Shown: piece by piece, positions 9,575-22,225 of the stretch
Numbering within the stretch: the stretch's first letter is position 1
Layout of the letters: the number at the start of each line of letters is the position of its first letter
NCBI GenBank assembly: GCA_013397865.1
Contig: VZTI01005324.1
Location: 128,610 to 192,609 of the forward strand
Direction of reading: 5' to 3'
Source of the DNA: Struthidea cinerea
Taxonomy: Eukaryota; Chordata; Aves; Passeriformes; Corcoracidae
Length of the DNA: 64,000 nt
The notes under the pieces: model-generated
Databases searched by the model: none
The model's input: only the letters and a program-made list of their open reading frames with translations
What the model was told of the DNA's origin: nothing
Program-made: the position numbers and the translations under genes

Positions 9575-12500
9575 GTCCTGTGATAAAAGTACAGTGACTT
9601 AAAAGCGTATTTGGAGCTACAAAGTGAATGAAGGGTCTAGGAATTGGAAAAAAGGTGCTCTAAAATAAAAATGTTTCAGTATATTACCTACTGTTGAACT
9701 TTAAAACTTTTCTCTAAGCTACTGAAGCATGCAAAAATCTTACCTAATATTAAAAATAACTTGTTCTCTATTACAACTTTGTAGTGTTTATAAACACTTC
9801 ACTGTTTTGAATTAGCAGACATTAACAACCCAAAAACTGTATGTTGGTACAAAGCTATTTATCTCCCTATTTCATTGTTATGCTTTTACATTGTGGATAA
9901 GAAGAATCTGAGGAGCTGGTCAAAATAGAGTTCATCATTCAAAAATCCATTTTGTTTCTGAATTTAAATAGCTATTGGAGAAAGAGAATTAGAAGATTTA
10001 TATTATATGAAGTAGTCCTATATTTGACATTTTTGAGCTTTGTGAAAATTAAATTCTGACTGTTTTTTGGATTCTTGTAAAACACTGGCTTCTGTAGCAT
10101 TTTTTTTTTTTTTGAGGAAAAATAAAGGTAGAACTAATAATAGCTTTGATTTTGTCTCTAGTACAATGTAAATCAAGAGAGGAAATATGAAATTAGAGAG
10201 ATCACGATAATGAAGGAATATAACCTGCAGTATCTGTGTAAGATAAAAATAATGATAATATTAAGCCAGCATATGGTCAGTTCTGGAAGGAATTTTACTC
10301 TCAGAAACTTAATAGAAATATCAGTAGGTCAGGAAAGTCAGGGGCTGCACTGTTAGCAAGTGAGAAGTCTCTCATCACTGAGCAGGGGGAACAGAGTGAA
10401 AAGTTAACCCATAAGAAAACAATGACTGAGAATCAATAATCTGTCAGCACATGAGCATACTTACTGCTCCTGGAATTGCTGAACAATATTCAGGTAAGTA
10501 TTTTGCTGCAAAAATCCTACCAAAAAGGAAAAGAGCTTTAAAAAATGCGTTGCTAACCAAGAGACTTTATCTGTGAAGGATCATTCTCTTGGTCCTGGAA
10601 CAATAATTGTACTCATACTATTTTTGTTCATGCAAATGATCACCGTGTATCTCACATCACACATTGCTTCTTATTTCTCTGGAAGATGTCCTGATTAAAT
10701 ATACAGTTTGGTCTTTATTTTCTTACGGGAATTTAGTCTTCAAGTTAAAGCTCTAGGGCAGACATTAAATGATCTGAGAAGTTTTTCTGAGCTGCAGAAT
10801 TGTACAAAACTACACTTGCAGCAGTGGGATGGATTCCTAAAAATTGCTGACATTAGAATTGCTCTTAAAGCTAACAAAAACCACGGAAACAATGAATCTA
10901 TGCAAGGGATGTCATCATTCATTTACATTTACTCTCTGAGCTGCAAATACTCCCTTAAAAGGCTTTTAGGTGTGGTGTTCTAACATTGCTGGTGGGACTC
11001 ACACGGGCATCTCCACTGCAGGTATTTACCTACACTCTGTTCATGAGAAAACAGTGAAATCTGCCTTTAACGTGCATCTAATTTCACCTTCCTGTGGACT
11101 TCCAAAAGAAGCTGGATAAACAAAGGGAACCTAGGCTGACCAGCTAAGATGGGGACTTCTACAGTGCAGAAGTTCAAAATACTTTCACTAACTTTGGGCA
11201 CAGACTGCTTCAGATATCGCTGGGCATTTTGCATTCTCAGGATCAGAGTTGGTGAGACAAAAACCCCACATTATGCCATGATATCCTTTTGATCAAACAA
11301 GACTTTTATTCATCATCACTCCTAATTTTAAAGCAGCATCTGCCTATTCTTTAAATGATGGTGATTTTTGGGTTGCCTGTTTTTGAATTCATCCATTTTC
11401 TGAAGCCTGTGATTTGGTAAAAACAGCAAGTTGAGCTGTTTCAGTTGAAATCTTCACCTGTTAAAAACCAAATTATGATTTTTACATCTTATTACCAGTT
11501 CTTTACCAAGAGCTATCAAAGCTAAGACAGGCCAAGGCTTTATCCATGGTGCAGACCCCTCCGTAGGTAAGACTGTTTTACATCCCAAGTTTGAAATGAT
11601 TGTACACAGGAATGAATTATTTCCTATGCTGCTTGGGATGGAGAATGTCTTCTCATTGTTTTACTTGGTTTTATAACTTTTCAAGGGTTTATGGCAAAAT
11701 TTACATTTCCTGAAGTAATAATCTTGACACATAAGGGAAATTACCAGCCTAAAATAGAAAATTAGCTCAACTTCATTGTAAATACAGAACTGCTCACACC
11801 AGTGATGTCTCAATCACAGACAGTCCCTTTTAAACTGAATTCTGTCAATAGTAGTTCCTGCTTCAGTAAAAAGACACTTTTGAGGAGAAACAGTTTTTCT
11901 TTAACAATTCCTCCAATGTACAAAAGTTCAGGAAAAATTCCTAATAAAAATCTAGCATGAGGCTATTTCTCATGATAATAGCAATTTATTGCACATGTAC
12001 AAATCTATCTAAATTATCGTTTGTATTACATACAGTTTTATAAAGAGAAAAAGCAGCATATCCTGTCGGAGGATTTGTGAGCTCAGAAACAGGCACAACC
12101 TCCTAGAGAATTTTCTGTTCTACAGGGCATAAAGGAAGGTAAATTGAGTTGAAAACACATGAGGCTGTCCAAGTCAATAGGCAATGCTTTGATACCACAA
12201 CCCCTGAAGGAAGTCAGCGTTTCACTCGGTTTCTTGTAGTCCCACGATTCAGCTTTAACAGGGGTTTTCTGATTCAGCTGACATCCAAGGAAAAGAGTTT
12301 GGTATCAGTTCTGTGGGAAAAATGAAACCTATCCTCAGGGGTTTTGAAGGGCCAAATTAAATATGATATAGTTGGAAAAATGACACTAAAAATGTTTTAA
12401 ACAGGTGTATTTTGGCTTTTGGTCAGCATTATCACTGTACCGGATTCTTGCACCAAGATCTCAATGGCACAGAAATTACTAGCATTGTTTCCTTTTTTAC

Positions 12501-13264
12501 AGTCTTTGTGTTGTGCCAAACCATATGTCCTTATAAAACTGAAACTGAATCTCTGAGTACTTTAGCCCTTTAGGTTAATCAAAATATATTTTTGCTCTTT
12601 CTAGAGTTATTTCCCATTTTCCCTATGTCCTGTATTTATATGTCTCTTTCAGAGTGACATGAAACCCTTTGATTTATCACATATATGAAAACCAAACAGC
12701 AAAAAGGTGAATCTGTGTTTCAGAAAAACCCCACAGTTCTGGTTTTTGGGACTGCTTATTTACAATAAAAGGAAAGGATTATTTTGGCAAACCACATGCA
12801 GCTGTCTCTATATTTCAAGAAAATCATTCAGTCAGAATATGCTACAGGTACTTCCTTTAAAGAGGGGGAGGTTGTATAATTGGAATGAAAGCTCTGTTTA
12901 TAAGCTGGAAGTTAGAAATTGCTACTTGAATGGATTAAAAGGATGGCTGAACAAAGATGAACAGCAGTCCTCTGTCATACCTCAAAAATCTGTAGCTGAT
13001 GCGTGCATTTGCCAAACTTTTTGATTATATGACTTCTGGAAATTCATAATTTAGCCAAATCCGAGTGTATTTTCATGGCATTAAGGAAATTACACCCAAA
13101 ACATGAAGGTCATATCTTTCCCCATTTCCTTAAGGTGCTGGAGATTCTCACTGAACTAAACACATAATTCAGGAAAGGCAGAGGACTTTATTTTTATTTT
13201 CCACTGTATTTTTATTCTAAGAATCAACTCTGGGGATGTTTGAAGAGCGGTTGGTTTATTATTT
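9575..13264. other. Unannotated AT-rich DNA
   Basis: No recognised gene or repeat. Splice-like sites occur (CAATATTCAG/GTAAGT at 10493; CTCCGTAG/GTAAGA at 11566), but the open frames before them are short, and the one with the most protein-like reading ends in TAG. A 105-codon open frame at 12707-13024 and a 91-codon frame at 10708-10983 have no recognisable motif. Confidence 0.5.
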
Positions 13265-13300
13265 TTTGTTTGTTTGTTTGTTTGTTTGTTTGTTGGGGTT
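13265..13300. repeat. (TTTG)n microsatellite
   Basis: About seven to eight GTTT units, followed by GGGG and a T-run. It is the T/G orientation of the same AAAC-type simple sequence seen elsewhere in the window. Confidence 0.93.
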
Positions 13301-16300
13301 TTTTTAGCATTGAGCATGTGACAGAAAAAAAAAAAAAAAAGGATAAGTTTTCCAAGGTGCTCTGATAAGAAATGTACAGAAAAGTAAACAGATTTATTTT
13401 ATGTACTTCTTCTATTTTATTTTCCTAACACCACATCAGGGCAAAGACTCCACACAAAAGGACTATAAAATGGTATTTCATGTTAGTCAACACCAGTAAT
13501 ATGAGCAGAAATGTTATGTCCAAAACTATTATTATGTCAGAAATTATTCTTGGAAATTCTTTTCTAGCATCAGTTATTAAGACTGGGATGGATTTCTCAC
13601 ATCTTATCACAAGAGCAATTGTGCAGCTTCCAACTGAATTTCCTGACATCGGGTTACAGTGCTATGTGTGCAAAATGGAAATAATTTTATTTAATACCAG
13701 TGAACTATCAGTAAAATATTACTTTTTGTGTATACTTCAGCAAATCCTTTCACAATTTTGACTCAGAAGCTGCTCCACTGTACTTCTAAGAGGAAGCTAT
13801 TATTCATAACTGCTTGGTGAGGATTAAGTAGTTGGAATTTGCAGAGCGTCCTGAATTTGTGACATTTTTCAAGCACTTGAATATGGTAATAGTAAGATAT
13901 GATTTCCTTGCAGAGCTACATGCTGTGGATTTGCCTTCTAGGTTCTCATTTCTTCCATGCTGTCTCTGCTTCAATTGCTAAAATTAAGTGTACTGTTACA
14001 CAAATGATGACTTCCTAAGTCCATTTTTAAATACACATAATCCTGGGCCAGCGACTGGGTAAGGACTATCTTATTTAAAAAAAAAAAAAAAGAATTAGTG
14101 GGTAGATGGCTTGAGTAGAAGGAATCTTGCATATCCTGTTGTTTCAGTTTTACCTTCCAAATATTTATATAAAAAACTCCCTTCAGGTTGTTCTCCCAGG
14201 GCTTTTCACTGGTGTATCGTTGTTGGATCAACCTGAGAAAAACCACTTTGGTCTATTTATTCCCCTTCTGCCTCAAAAGGTCCCTCTTTTCTGGAGAGCA
14301 TCAGTGAAAGATGGACCCAAAGAGCTCAGACCCATGGAGACTTTGACTCATTGTCAGATGTCTCAAGCATCATTTCTAATTAGAATGTATACAGCGAGAA
14401 TATTCTTACTGTGAAGTGTGAAAATCTGTGCAGAAAACAACGTGGAAAGGACATGTAATAAGGGAGGGACGTTGATGAAAAACAAAAATGCTGCTCAGAG
14501 CTGAGCTTTTATAACCAGTTAAAGTCAGCTGCAGTCATAGAGAGTTTGTCGTACGGCTTTTGTTAATTATGCAGATGCTGTGTACAATAATCAAAGGTTA
14601 TTTTCAGTTTCTTATTTGTGTTCTGCCTAATCTATTAAAAGCTAAAATTTGAAAGTCATCACCACAGAACAGATATTGTCCACTGTCATAAAACAGGCCT
14701 TCCTTCACTACATTGCAATTTGAAATTTATTAGTGTTATGATGACTTTTTACTTATCTGCTGATTGATATAAGAAAATAAGTCTTGGCAGCCTTTTTAAA
14801 AACAAAGTATTTAAGATTTCCTGTTTCATTCAAAACAGACAAGTCAAATTCAGAGATCTGGAATTTGGAACCAGGAAAATACACAGTTATCAAAGGACAG
14901 AAGTCCAAATCCACAGGAATCAATAGGATTCAAATTTGAAATTGCTGAGGAATAAGTCCAGTCAGGCTCACAGTGGTCACTATCTCAACTACTGAATGTA
15001 GAAATGATAAAGTGAAAATCACTGTAGTTTTAAAAAATGACAGCCCAAATTATCCAAACTGACCTGAACAATGCCATTTAAAATACTCACTCTGCTAACT
15101 TCAGAAAATAGAAACTTTTCTTGACAAATAAGTTTCTAACAAAGCCTAAAGACAAATCAAGCAATGAAAGGATGTGTAAAAAAGTTTTGATTTTCTTAAA
15201 ATTTACCTAAAGTGAAAGAATAACAGGTGAACCATATAGTTCCCCCCCTTTTCTTTTAAATTTTGAAAATATTTTTGTTTGTTATTTAAAAAAAAAAAAA
15301 AATCTAAATAAAAAATTAAAGATTAAATTTTTGTTCTTCACTCAGTATAAGGTTTATTTATGATAGGAAAGAAAATGTCTTCTCAGAAGGAAAACTTTCC
15401 ATTTAGCACAACAACAATAATGAAAGATTAAAGCAATTACCTTATAGGATATTTATCATGTACATCTGCAGAAATACATAAGCTTGCACTAATGTTCTCA
15501 AGAATTTAAGCTGGGGACCCTAATTAATTATATGCCATCATACTCAAATGCATATAGTATTTGAATACTTTTTATTTTTGGTGATTCTTATATTTTCTTT
15601 TTGTGAATACTACATATTGAAAAAACCATGTTTGGACTTTATCTTGTAAAACCATATTTATTGGGCTTTTAATTTAATATTCTCCAAATAAATGGTAGCT
15701 CTTGTGAGTAATTTGGACTGGGAATGAGCAGTAGTCTAAAAGGTCTGGAGAGTTTAAATAAAGGTGGGAGGCATCAATTCATTGCAAATATGATTTAAGC
15801 CTCTGATAACAGAACTCACAAATATCTGATTTTCTCTCAAGGCCTTCATTGTCAGCGATGATTTGTTTTCTTTAAGCATGATGCTGATTTATTCTGTGTC
15901 CTACAGAGTAGAGTCCTTAATATTTTGGTTTTTTTTTTTTCTTTTAATTTAAAAGGACAAACATAAGCAAGAAAATATTTTGGAACCACCTTTTAATCCA
16001 GAATCTCTGCCAGTGAGCATTTACAGCCTCGATTTGCAGATGATCAGACTCTGCAGTGGCATCACTTCATTATGAAGACAAAATTTCTTTATTTACAAAT
16101 AAGGTCCTGCTTGAATGAATTTCACCCATAAAATGATAGTGGAAATGAACAATTGTCAGAGATGCATCTGATTCTTCAACAAAGACTAAACCTGGGAAAA
16201 AATAAATGAATATTTTTCTTAATCTCAAATTTCTCTGTGCTAGCTAGAGAGGCAAAAATAGTGATGTTGATACGCAAAAACATCTGTAATTGGACATAAT

Positions 16301-16480
16301 TGTTAAGAATAGAATATTCCTTGCAATACCAGCATAATGGCAGTTGCATTGTGATGACCTCTCGACAGCTCTAATAATACTTACCTTTCTTTGGAAGCAC
16401 AGCTCTTTTCCCTTGCCATGTAATTTTTGAAAGTGCATAGTTATGCAGTTTGCTTTTTAGTCTTTCTTATTGAATCCAAC
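13301..16480. other. Unannotated AT-rich DNA
   Basis: No recognised gene or interspersed repeat. It holds short A-runs (13325-13341, 14078-14091, 15289-15301). The stretch 14500-14640 has a dense, non-repetitive, homeobox-site-like texture (TTAATTATGCAGAT, AATCAAAGG). A 57-base segment, 15956-16012, sits between a T-rich acceptor and GTGAGC, but has no recognisable product. Confidence 0.5.
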
Positions 16481-16545
16481 CTTCCAGGTGATAAAAAAAA
16501 AAAAAAAGATTGCCCAAAAAAAAAAAAAAGAGGAAAAAAAAAGTG
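16481..16545. repeat. A-rich simple sequence
   Basis: Three A-runs of roughly 9-15 bases, separated by GATTGCCC and GAGG. Low complexity. Confidence 0.85.
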
Positions 16546-16799
16546 AAAGACAGCTCCGTAATAGTGCAAAGAAATAACATTTAAATCACCACTTGTCTAA
16601 AATAATCCTGCCTGCTCTGAGGACCAGCTGCCACCTTTTGTGCCTGCAGTGAGTTACAGGTAAAATAGAGTGCTTTTCACATCAATAAACCCATTTGCAG
16701 CCTGAGGTGTTACCAACTTGTAGCATCCAAGCAATAAAACAGAGTGTTTGAATTCCTGACAGTTTGGTATGTTTTCTTTTAATCTTTGGTTTTGTTTCT

Positions 16800-16819
16800 T
16801 TTTTTTTTTTTTTTTTTTT
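16800..16819. repeat. T-run abutting an assembly gap
   Basis: About 20 T residues run straight into the Ns. The gap is most likely a homopolymer the assembler could not cross. Confidence 0.9.
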
Positions 16820-16893
16820 NNNNNNNNNNNNNNNNNNNNNNNNNNNNNNNNNNNNNNNNNNNNNNNNNNNNNNNNNNNNNNNNNNNNNNNNNN
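16820..16893. other. Assembly gap (74 N)
   Basis: Unknown bases. The true length cannot be inferred. Translations across it are artefacts. Confidence 0.99.
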
Positions 16894-16905
16894 GGTTGGT
16901 TTTTT

Positions 16906-16935
16906 TGTTGTTGTTGTTGTTGTTGTTGTTGTTGC
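16906..16935. repeat. (GTT)n microsatellite
   Basis: About ten uninterrupted GTT units immediately downstream of the gap; plus-strand frames read it as runs of L, V or C. Confidence 0.95.
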
Positions 16936-16939
16936 TTTT

Positions 16940-17624
16940 GGATTTTGTTATGTTTTGCATTCTTTTTGTTCGTTTGTTTTGGGTTTTTTTTATGGACATT
17001 AGAACACAAGACCATAGAGGTGAGCAGTTGCTTCAGCGGTCAAGAAGTCAGAATACACTAAGGATCTGCATAAGGAGAATCAGTGCAAGGATTTTTCCTG
17101 CTTATGGATTTTAGTAACGTTCTTTCTTTTCCCTTTTCTCCCTAGACCCGTTGATGAGTTCAGCTAAGTGAGAGAAATGGAAGACAAAAGTGGAGGAGCC
17201 ACTTCAAAGTGTCATAAGGTGAAGTCAGACACTTCTATCTTGATTTGAAGGGTTTTGGGGGGGCAGATAGCAAGGATGTCCAGAGGCCAGTCTACGGGAT
17301 AAAAATGAATAAAACCCCATCAAGCAGCCCACAATAAAACAGAGCAAACAGAGGGGACATGACTGTGATCACAGAGAAGAGAATTACTGTACAATCCATG
17401 ACTGGATTAACAAAACCTTCTGGGGACAATCTCATGGAAAAGGCTTTTCCACCTCCAAAGCACCAAAAATGTGAATGTTTCTGCCGAGCAGTTCTCCCTA
17501 AACAGTGGGAGAAGGTTGTTGCCACCCGCCCCCGAAGGTGGGGTAAATGAGGCTCTGGTTAACAGATCCCTTGGGCTGGATTAGAGTGAAATGACATAGA
17601 ATGACTGGTGTGGATGGAGAGATG
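16940..17624. other. Unannotated DNA
   Basis: No recognised gene or repeat. A strong pyrimidine tract ends CTCCCTAG at about 17145, but no useful open frame follows it. Confidence 0.45.

Positions 17625-17684
<60 letters not shown>
17625..17684. repeat. (GATA)15 microsatellite
   Basis: Sixty bases of perfect GATA units, preceded by the imperfect GGATGGAGAGATG. A shorter array of the same motif lies at 21453-21478. The minus-strand reading IYLS repeated is an artefact. Confidence 0.98.
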
Positions 17685-17685
<1 letters not shown>

Positions 17686-19848
17686 GGCAGTTTATTTTAG
17701 AACAATTTATTTTCAACAGAAAGCAGGTGTGTAGCCACTTCAGTTATTAACTACAGAAATACAGCAACAGAAAAGTATAAAGATATCACTTAAGAAAATA
17801 CAAAAGGAGAAGAAAGAAAGGAGTGTGCTGGTGGAAAGATCTCACCCACCACCTTTGGATCCAGCAGTGAGACTTGATTGTTGCAATTTTGATGTCCCGT
17901 GGTCAAAGTGGGGAGCTCTGATGTTTTATGACACTTTCTAAGACATCACTCTGCCTCTCATAGGACTGTACCTGGGCCAGTTATGCCCCATAAGAAGGGC
18001 TGAAAACCTTCAGCCCTCCCTGTAAATGTCCTGATGCTTCCCCTGAGGGGCAGTTTTACACCTGAGCTTCATCAGGAGGACATTGGCATGAAAAAAAGCA
18101 TTATCCCACCTCGCAGGAGCTGTTTCCTTTTGGCTTTTTCCCTCATCTGGCTCAAACCCCAGGTTTGTTGTGGTCATTCTGGTGGTGGTGGGTGCTCATC
18201 CCTCAGCCCCTGGGCTGTTCTTATGGAGAAGCTGCAGCATTACACAGCCAAAAATTCCCCTCCTGCCCTTCAGCTGGGGGGTGCAAACCTGACCTGAGCA
18301 AAGCACCTGCTGCTTTGGCAAAGGGCTGATTATTTGAGTCACTAACCATTAATATTTCAGTCTCTCACAGGTAAAAGCACAAGGAAACCTCCAGAGATCA
18401 CAAAGTTATCCTAAATGTCTGTGTATTTTGATCTCCAAATATTTTCATTTTCAGCTATTTCAAAGTCCTTGGCAAATGTAGAATAACAAATATACATCAT
18501 GCTAATATAGGTAAAATAAATATAAAAAGCTGGATCTTCTAATTCATCCTTTCTGTGTCCTGGGAGGTTTTAGCAGTTTTGCTTGGTTTTGCATGCTCTG
18601 ATCCAGCCAATTTATAGTTACTGCCCGTGCTTCTTTACCAAAAAAAAACCCCATTTTTTTTAGCAATGGGGTGATTCAATCAACAAAGTGTTGCTTTTGC
18701 TGCTCTCAGAAAACAGAGTGGTGCGTGATTGGTAATCTGGAGAGGTGTCTGCACAGAACTCCTGCTTGGATGCAATCAGATATGACAGAACCATCTACCT
18801 AATGGAAAAACTTGTGATTTTCTCTAAGAAATGGGAATCTGCTTTATCTTTATGTGCGAGGGAAGAAGCTGTTAGGATTAGGACACCTCTCATTTTACAA
18901 TAGTCAGGAGTAATTTTCTGAAGTGATGAGAACCAGCCATTGCAAAGTCTCTTTGTTTCTTTTTCCTTGCACAGACTTTTTGCACAGTCTGTGCTCCATG
19001 ATGATACCACACAATTCCGTTTTACCTGAGAGCCAGGAACAATTATTTTAAGGCTAGTTTGAGTTTCTACCATTTCCTGTGATCTACAGATAACGGGGAA
19101 AAAACCAGCTTATTGGGCATTTCTCCTTTTCTCCTTGGAAGGTCAGCAACATTTCCTTTAAGGACTGCAGTGGGAATACCAGGGCAGGCTGTCAACATGG
19201 AGCTACACAGAGCTCCAAAATTAGTGCTTAAAAGAGTAGAAAATGTATAATAAAATAAAGAAAATTTTAAAATATTGATAAACTCTTTCTCACTCAGTGC
19301 TCTGCCCTTACTGTGCATTCTATGGGTGGATTTTGGTTAGCAAAAGTCTTCCAAAGCTATTTTTTAAAGCAGGTACTCCACTTTCATGTCCACATTATAC
19401 AAAGCTTGCTACGGCATGCACCCATTTTCATAACTGCAGCTCATTTAAGTGGAAAAATTATTTCCATAAACAGTTTTCCAGACTCTAATTATCACCCTTT
19501 GATTAGTGTGTGTTATCATAATGACAGCCTTTTCCAGAAAATGCTGAATATTAACCCTTTTAGTTAACGTGCTGGAATTAGTAGATATTCTGTCTGTTAA
19601 GAGGCTAAAGTGTTGTCTCAGAAAAATCCAGAGACAATACAGCTATAAAGTCAATACCTTCTGGTAAGGAAAGAATATAGGCAGCAAACTGATCAGAGAT
19701 GCTTAAATAATGTTGCCATGAGTCTTAAAGACGATATCAGAATTCAGTTTACAGTTCTAAAAGCAATGGAATGAGTAAATGTAACTTTGTTGGTATGTAA
19801 ATTCACAGAATATGTTCTGCTCTTTCTTTAGCAGTTATTTTCCCTTGG
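17685..19848. other. Unannotated DNA, partly GC-richer
   Basis: 17690-18300 is somewhat GC-richer than its surroundings and has two minus-strand AATAAA motifs near its left edge (plus-strand TTTATT near 17691 and 17705). It may be an old interspersed repeat that I cannot classify. The remainder is AT-rich with nothing recognised. Confidence 0.4.
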
Positions 19849-20511
19849 TGTGTCTGCAGGACAACAACCCCAGGAATCTCAGCTCAGGCGGGAAACAGGT
19901 GGATTTGGGTCGGTAAATCATAAAGCATCTTGTGGATAAACCTGCCAGTGAGAATCCTGGACTCAGTGGAATTTTAGCGTGAAAGAAGTTTGTGAGTTAC
20001 ATGTAAAAACCACAAAAAGCTTTTATTGAGCCCAAAAGCAAAAGAAATCACAGAAGAGCAAGTTTTAGCTTGCTGATGTTACAAAACCAGGTGAGCAGAA
20101 GGGCGTACAAATATCCCAGCCCCTCTCACCATTTAATCCTGCCCCAGCTCCGACCAGCTGTGGTGCTGCCCAAGGCTCCAGCAGAGCAGAGGCTGAAAGC
20201 TGAACCCCTTTCTCCCCAACCTCTTAAAAAAGCTTTTAGAAAGCCATGGGAATGGCATTCTGCCAGCCAACATCCTTATTCTGTGATTAATCTCCCAAAA
20301 AGGGCCTCTAAACCCCTGCCAGTCTGCCACCAGGTCCTTCTGTTTCTCATCAGGTCTAAAGGCAGTCCCATACACCAAAAAAAAAACCAGTTCATGCACA
20401 GCCAAAAAAAAGCCTTTAGGAACTTACTGACCTTTTTTTTTTCTTGTTTAATTTAGACCCCTCATTCTGTGCCTTCCTTAGTTCTTTTGTGGATTTATCC
20501 CTTAATGCACA
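19849..20511 (-). mobile_element. Probable solo LTR
   Basis: On the minus strand the block begins TGTGCATTAAGGG and ends CCTGCAGACACA, with TGTG...CACA ends. A polyadenylation signal AATAAAA (plus-strand TTTTATT at 20031-20037) is followed by a TG/T-rich stretch (GCTTTTTGTGGTTTTTACATG) and a 180-base tail that could be R-U5. The upstream part is moderately GC-rich, as a U3 would be. Limits are inferred from the termini alone. No target-site duplication is seen (CTTGG and GCACT), and no clear TATA box. Plus-strand and minus-strand open frames of 128 and 90 codons inside are taken as chance. Confidence 0.45.
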
Positions 20512-21452
20512 GCACTGAACCTTTGTCACCTCTGAACATGCACCTACACGTCCTAATTAGCTTTCTCTTTTGGAACCCATTCATTAGCACTGGGTGGAAA
20601 GGTATGAAATACAGAGAATATGTAAAATTGGTTTTGCAGTGTGTCACAGGCAGTTCAGTGTCAGAGGCCTACAAACAGCTTCTGTGGAAAAGAAATAATT
20701 ACAGGATGATGAATTTTAGCAGAACAAGAGATACAATTTACAGAGTTATTTTGAAGGGATAATATTTGGAGATAAAACAGCTAATTCTTAATACCTTTTA
20801 ATGTAGGAAAGAAAAACATTTCTAAAATTTTGTTTTAATTATAATGCATAGGGCAGAAATTTATTTTTCTTTAGAAATAAAATAAAAAATATAATTAAAA
20901 GTCATTTTCTTTGGGAAAAAAAAATTAGAGAAAAGGAAAAGAAACTGCCAGCTATTATCTAAGTTATCCTTAATCTGTGAAATCGTTGCTTTCTGCCATG
21001 TCAGATCTACTTTGTTCAGTATGAAATACTGCTAAAATAAGCTTATCTTCAGGATTTAAGATGGGGAGTGCCTCATAGTGGAGACAATCACTGGTGCAGC
21101 AATGCATGAATCACCTCATGTGTTCCCTGTGCATTTTGCCAGCATCCATACATTCTAAAAAATTAATATTTTGTCTTGGTAGCTGTTATCACTGATTCAA
21201 ACTACTTAAAACCACTTATACTCCTCTTGAAACCACTCTACGTACACGGGGGCTTAACAAAGTGTCCTTCTGAAACCTACAATCCACTCCAAACGTAGTT
21301 TGTTCCAGATTTCTTCAGGTCTGAGGGTAAGAGAGTTGTCTTATCACTCAGGTCACACGAGAGAACTTTCCAATTTTCCCAACTTGTTGATAATTTTAGA
21401 GAAGGGAGTAGGTGCTAACCTCAGTGAAAATCTGAAAATTCTGGGGAAAAAA
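20512..21452. other. Unannotated AT-rich DNA
   Basis: No recognised gene or repeat; short open frames only. Confidence 0.5.
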
Positions 21453-21478
21453 TAGATAGATAGATAGATAGATAGATA
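21453..21478. repeat. (TAGA)6 microsatellite
   Basis: Six and a half perfect TAGA units, the same motif as the GATA array at 17625-17684. Confidence 0.95.
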
Positions 21479-22071
21479 AATATTAATTAAACCTACCTTA
21501 AAATGTTTAATCTGGCAAATAAAAAACTACCCCAGGATTACAGGATTGTTACTTTTTCACTTAATTCACATAACAAGATTTTTATACTGCATGTTCAGCC
21601 AATGGAAAAAAGCGGCAAAGTCGCACAGTACCATGACAATTATTGGTAAATTCTGTAAAGCTGCTGATCAATTTGAGCCTGCACAGAGGCAATAAAGCCC
21701 AAGTAGTGCACATGTTGTGGAAAAGTGAAGGAAAATGTAATGTTTTCATTGCTCAAATACACACTGAACTCACTCCAAAGGGTAATACTTTTTGTTTTGT
21801 CTTGTAATGCCATCCCAACTCTTTAAAAGTCAAGGAAAAGCAAAAAAAGCAAAAAATAAATTAGAAAAGGAGAAAGATCTGTACTATGATAAACTAAAGC
21901 AGTAGAGACAAGAGTGGCACCAGCTAATTTGCTGGATCTTGTGGGTTTTTGGATGGGGTCAAGGAAATAAGACACAGTACACTTAAAAAAAAAAAAAGAA
22001 AATGCTGGTTTATGACCTCCCAAAGAGTTCAGTGCTTAATTCCTTGATTCTTTTTTTCAGTAGCTCAGGGG

Positions 22072-22117
22072 GAAAAAGAAGAAAAAAAAAAAAAGAAGAA
22101 AAAAAAGGAAAAAAAAG

Positions 22118-22160
<43 letters not shown>

Positions 22161-22225
22161 AAAAAGAAAAAAAAGAAAAAAGAAGAAAAAAAAAGAAAAA
22201 AAAAAGACAAGAAAAGAAATAAAAA
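22072..22225. repeat. Polypurine (A-rich with G) tract
   Basis: About 150 bases consist almost only of A with scattered single Gs, including a run of roughly 40 A residues centred near 22140. It gives a lysine-only plus-strand frame and a phenylalanine-only minus-strand frame that are not genes. Tracts like this can form triplexes and are prone to length error in assemblies. Confidence 0.95.

Noticed and set aside
10448..11566. Two splice-like segments that join to read AEQYSVLYQELSKL...
   Set aside because: The joined frame ends in TAG directly before the donor, the first acceptor is poor, and no family is recognised.
15956..16068. Open segment behind a strong pyrimidine acceptor at 15955
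   Set aside because: Only 19-37 codons, ends in TGA or a marginal donor, and no neighbouring piece joins it in phase with good sites.
16682..17114. Several frames running through the Ns
   Set aside because: They cross the assembly gap and simple repeats.
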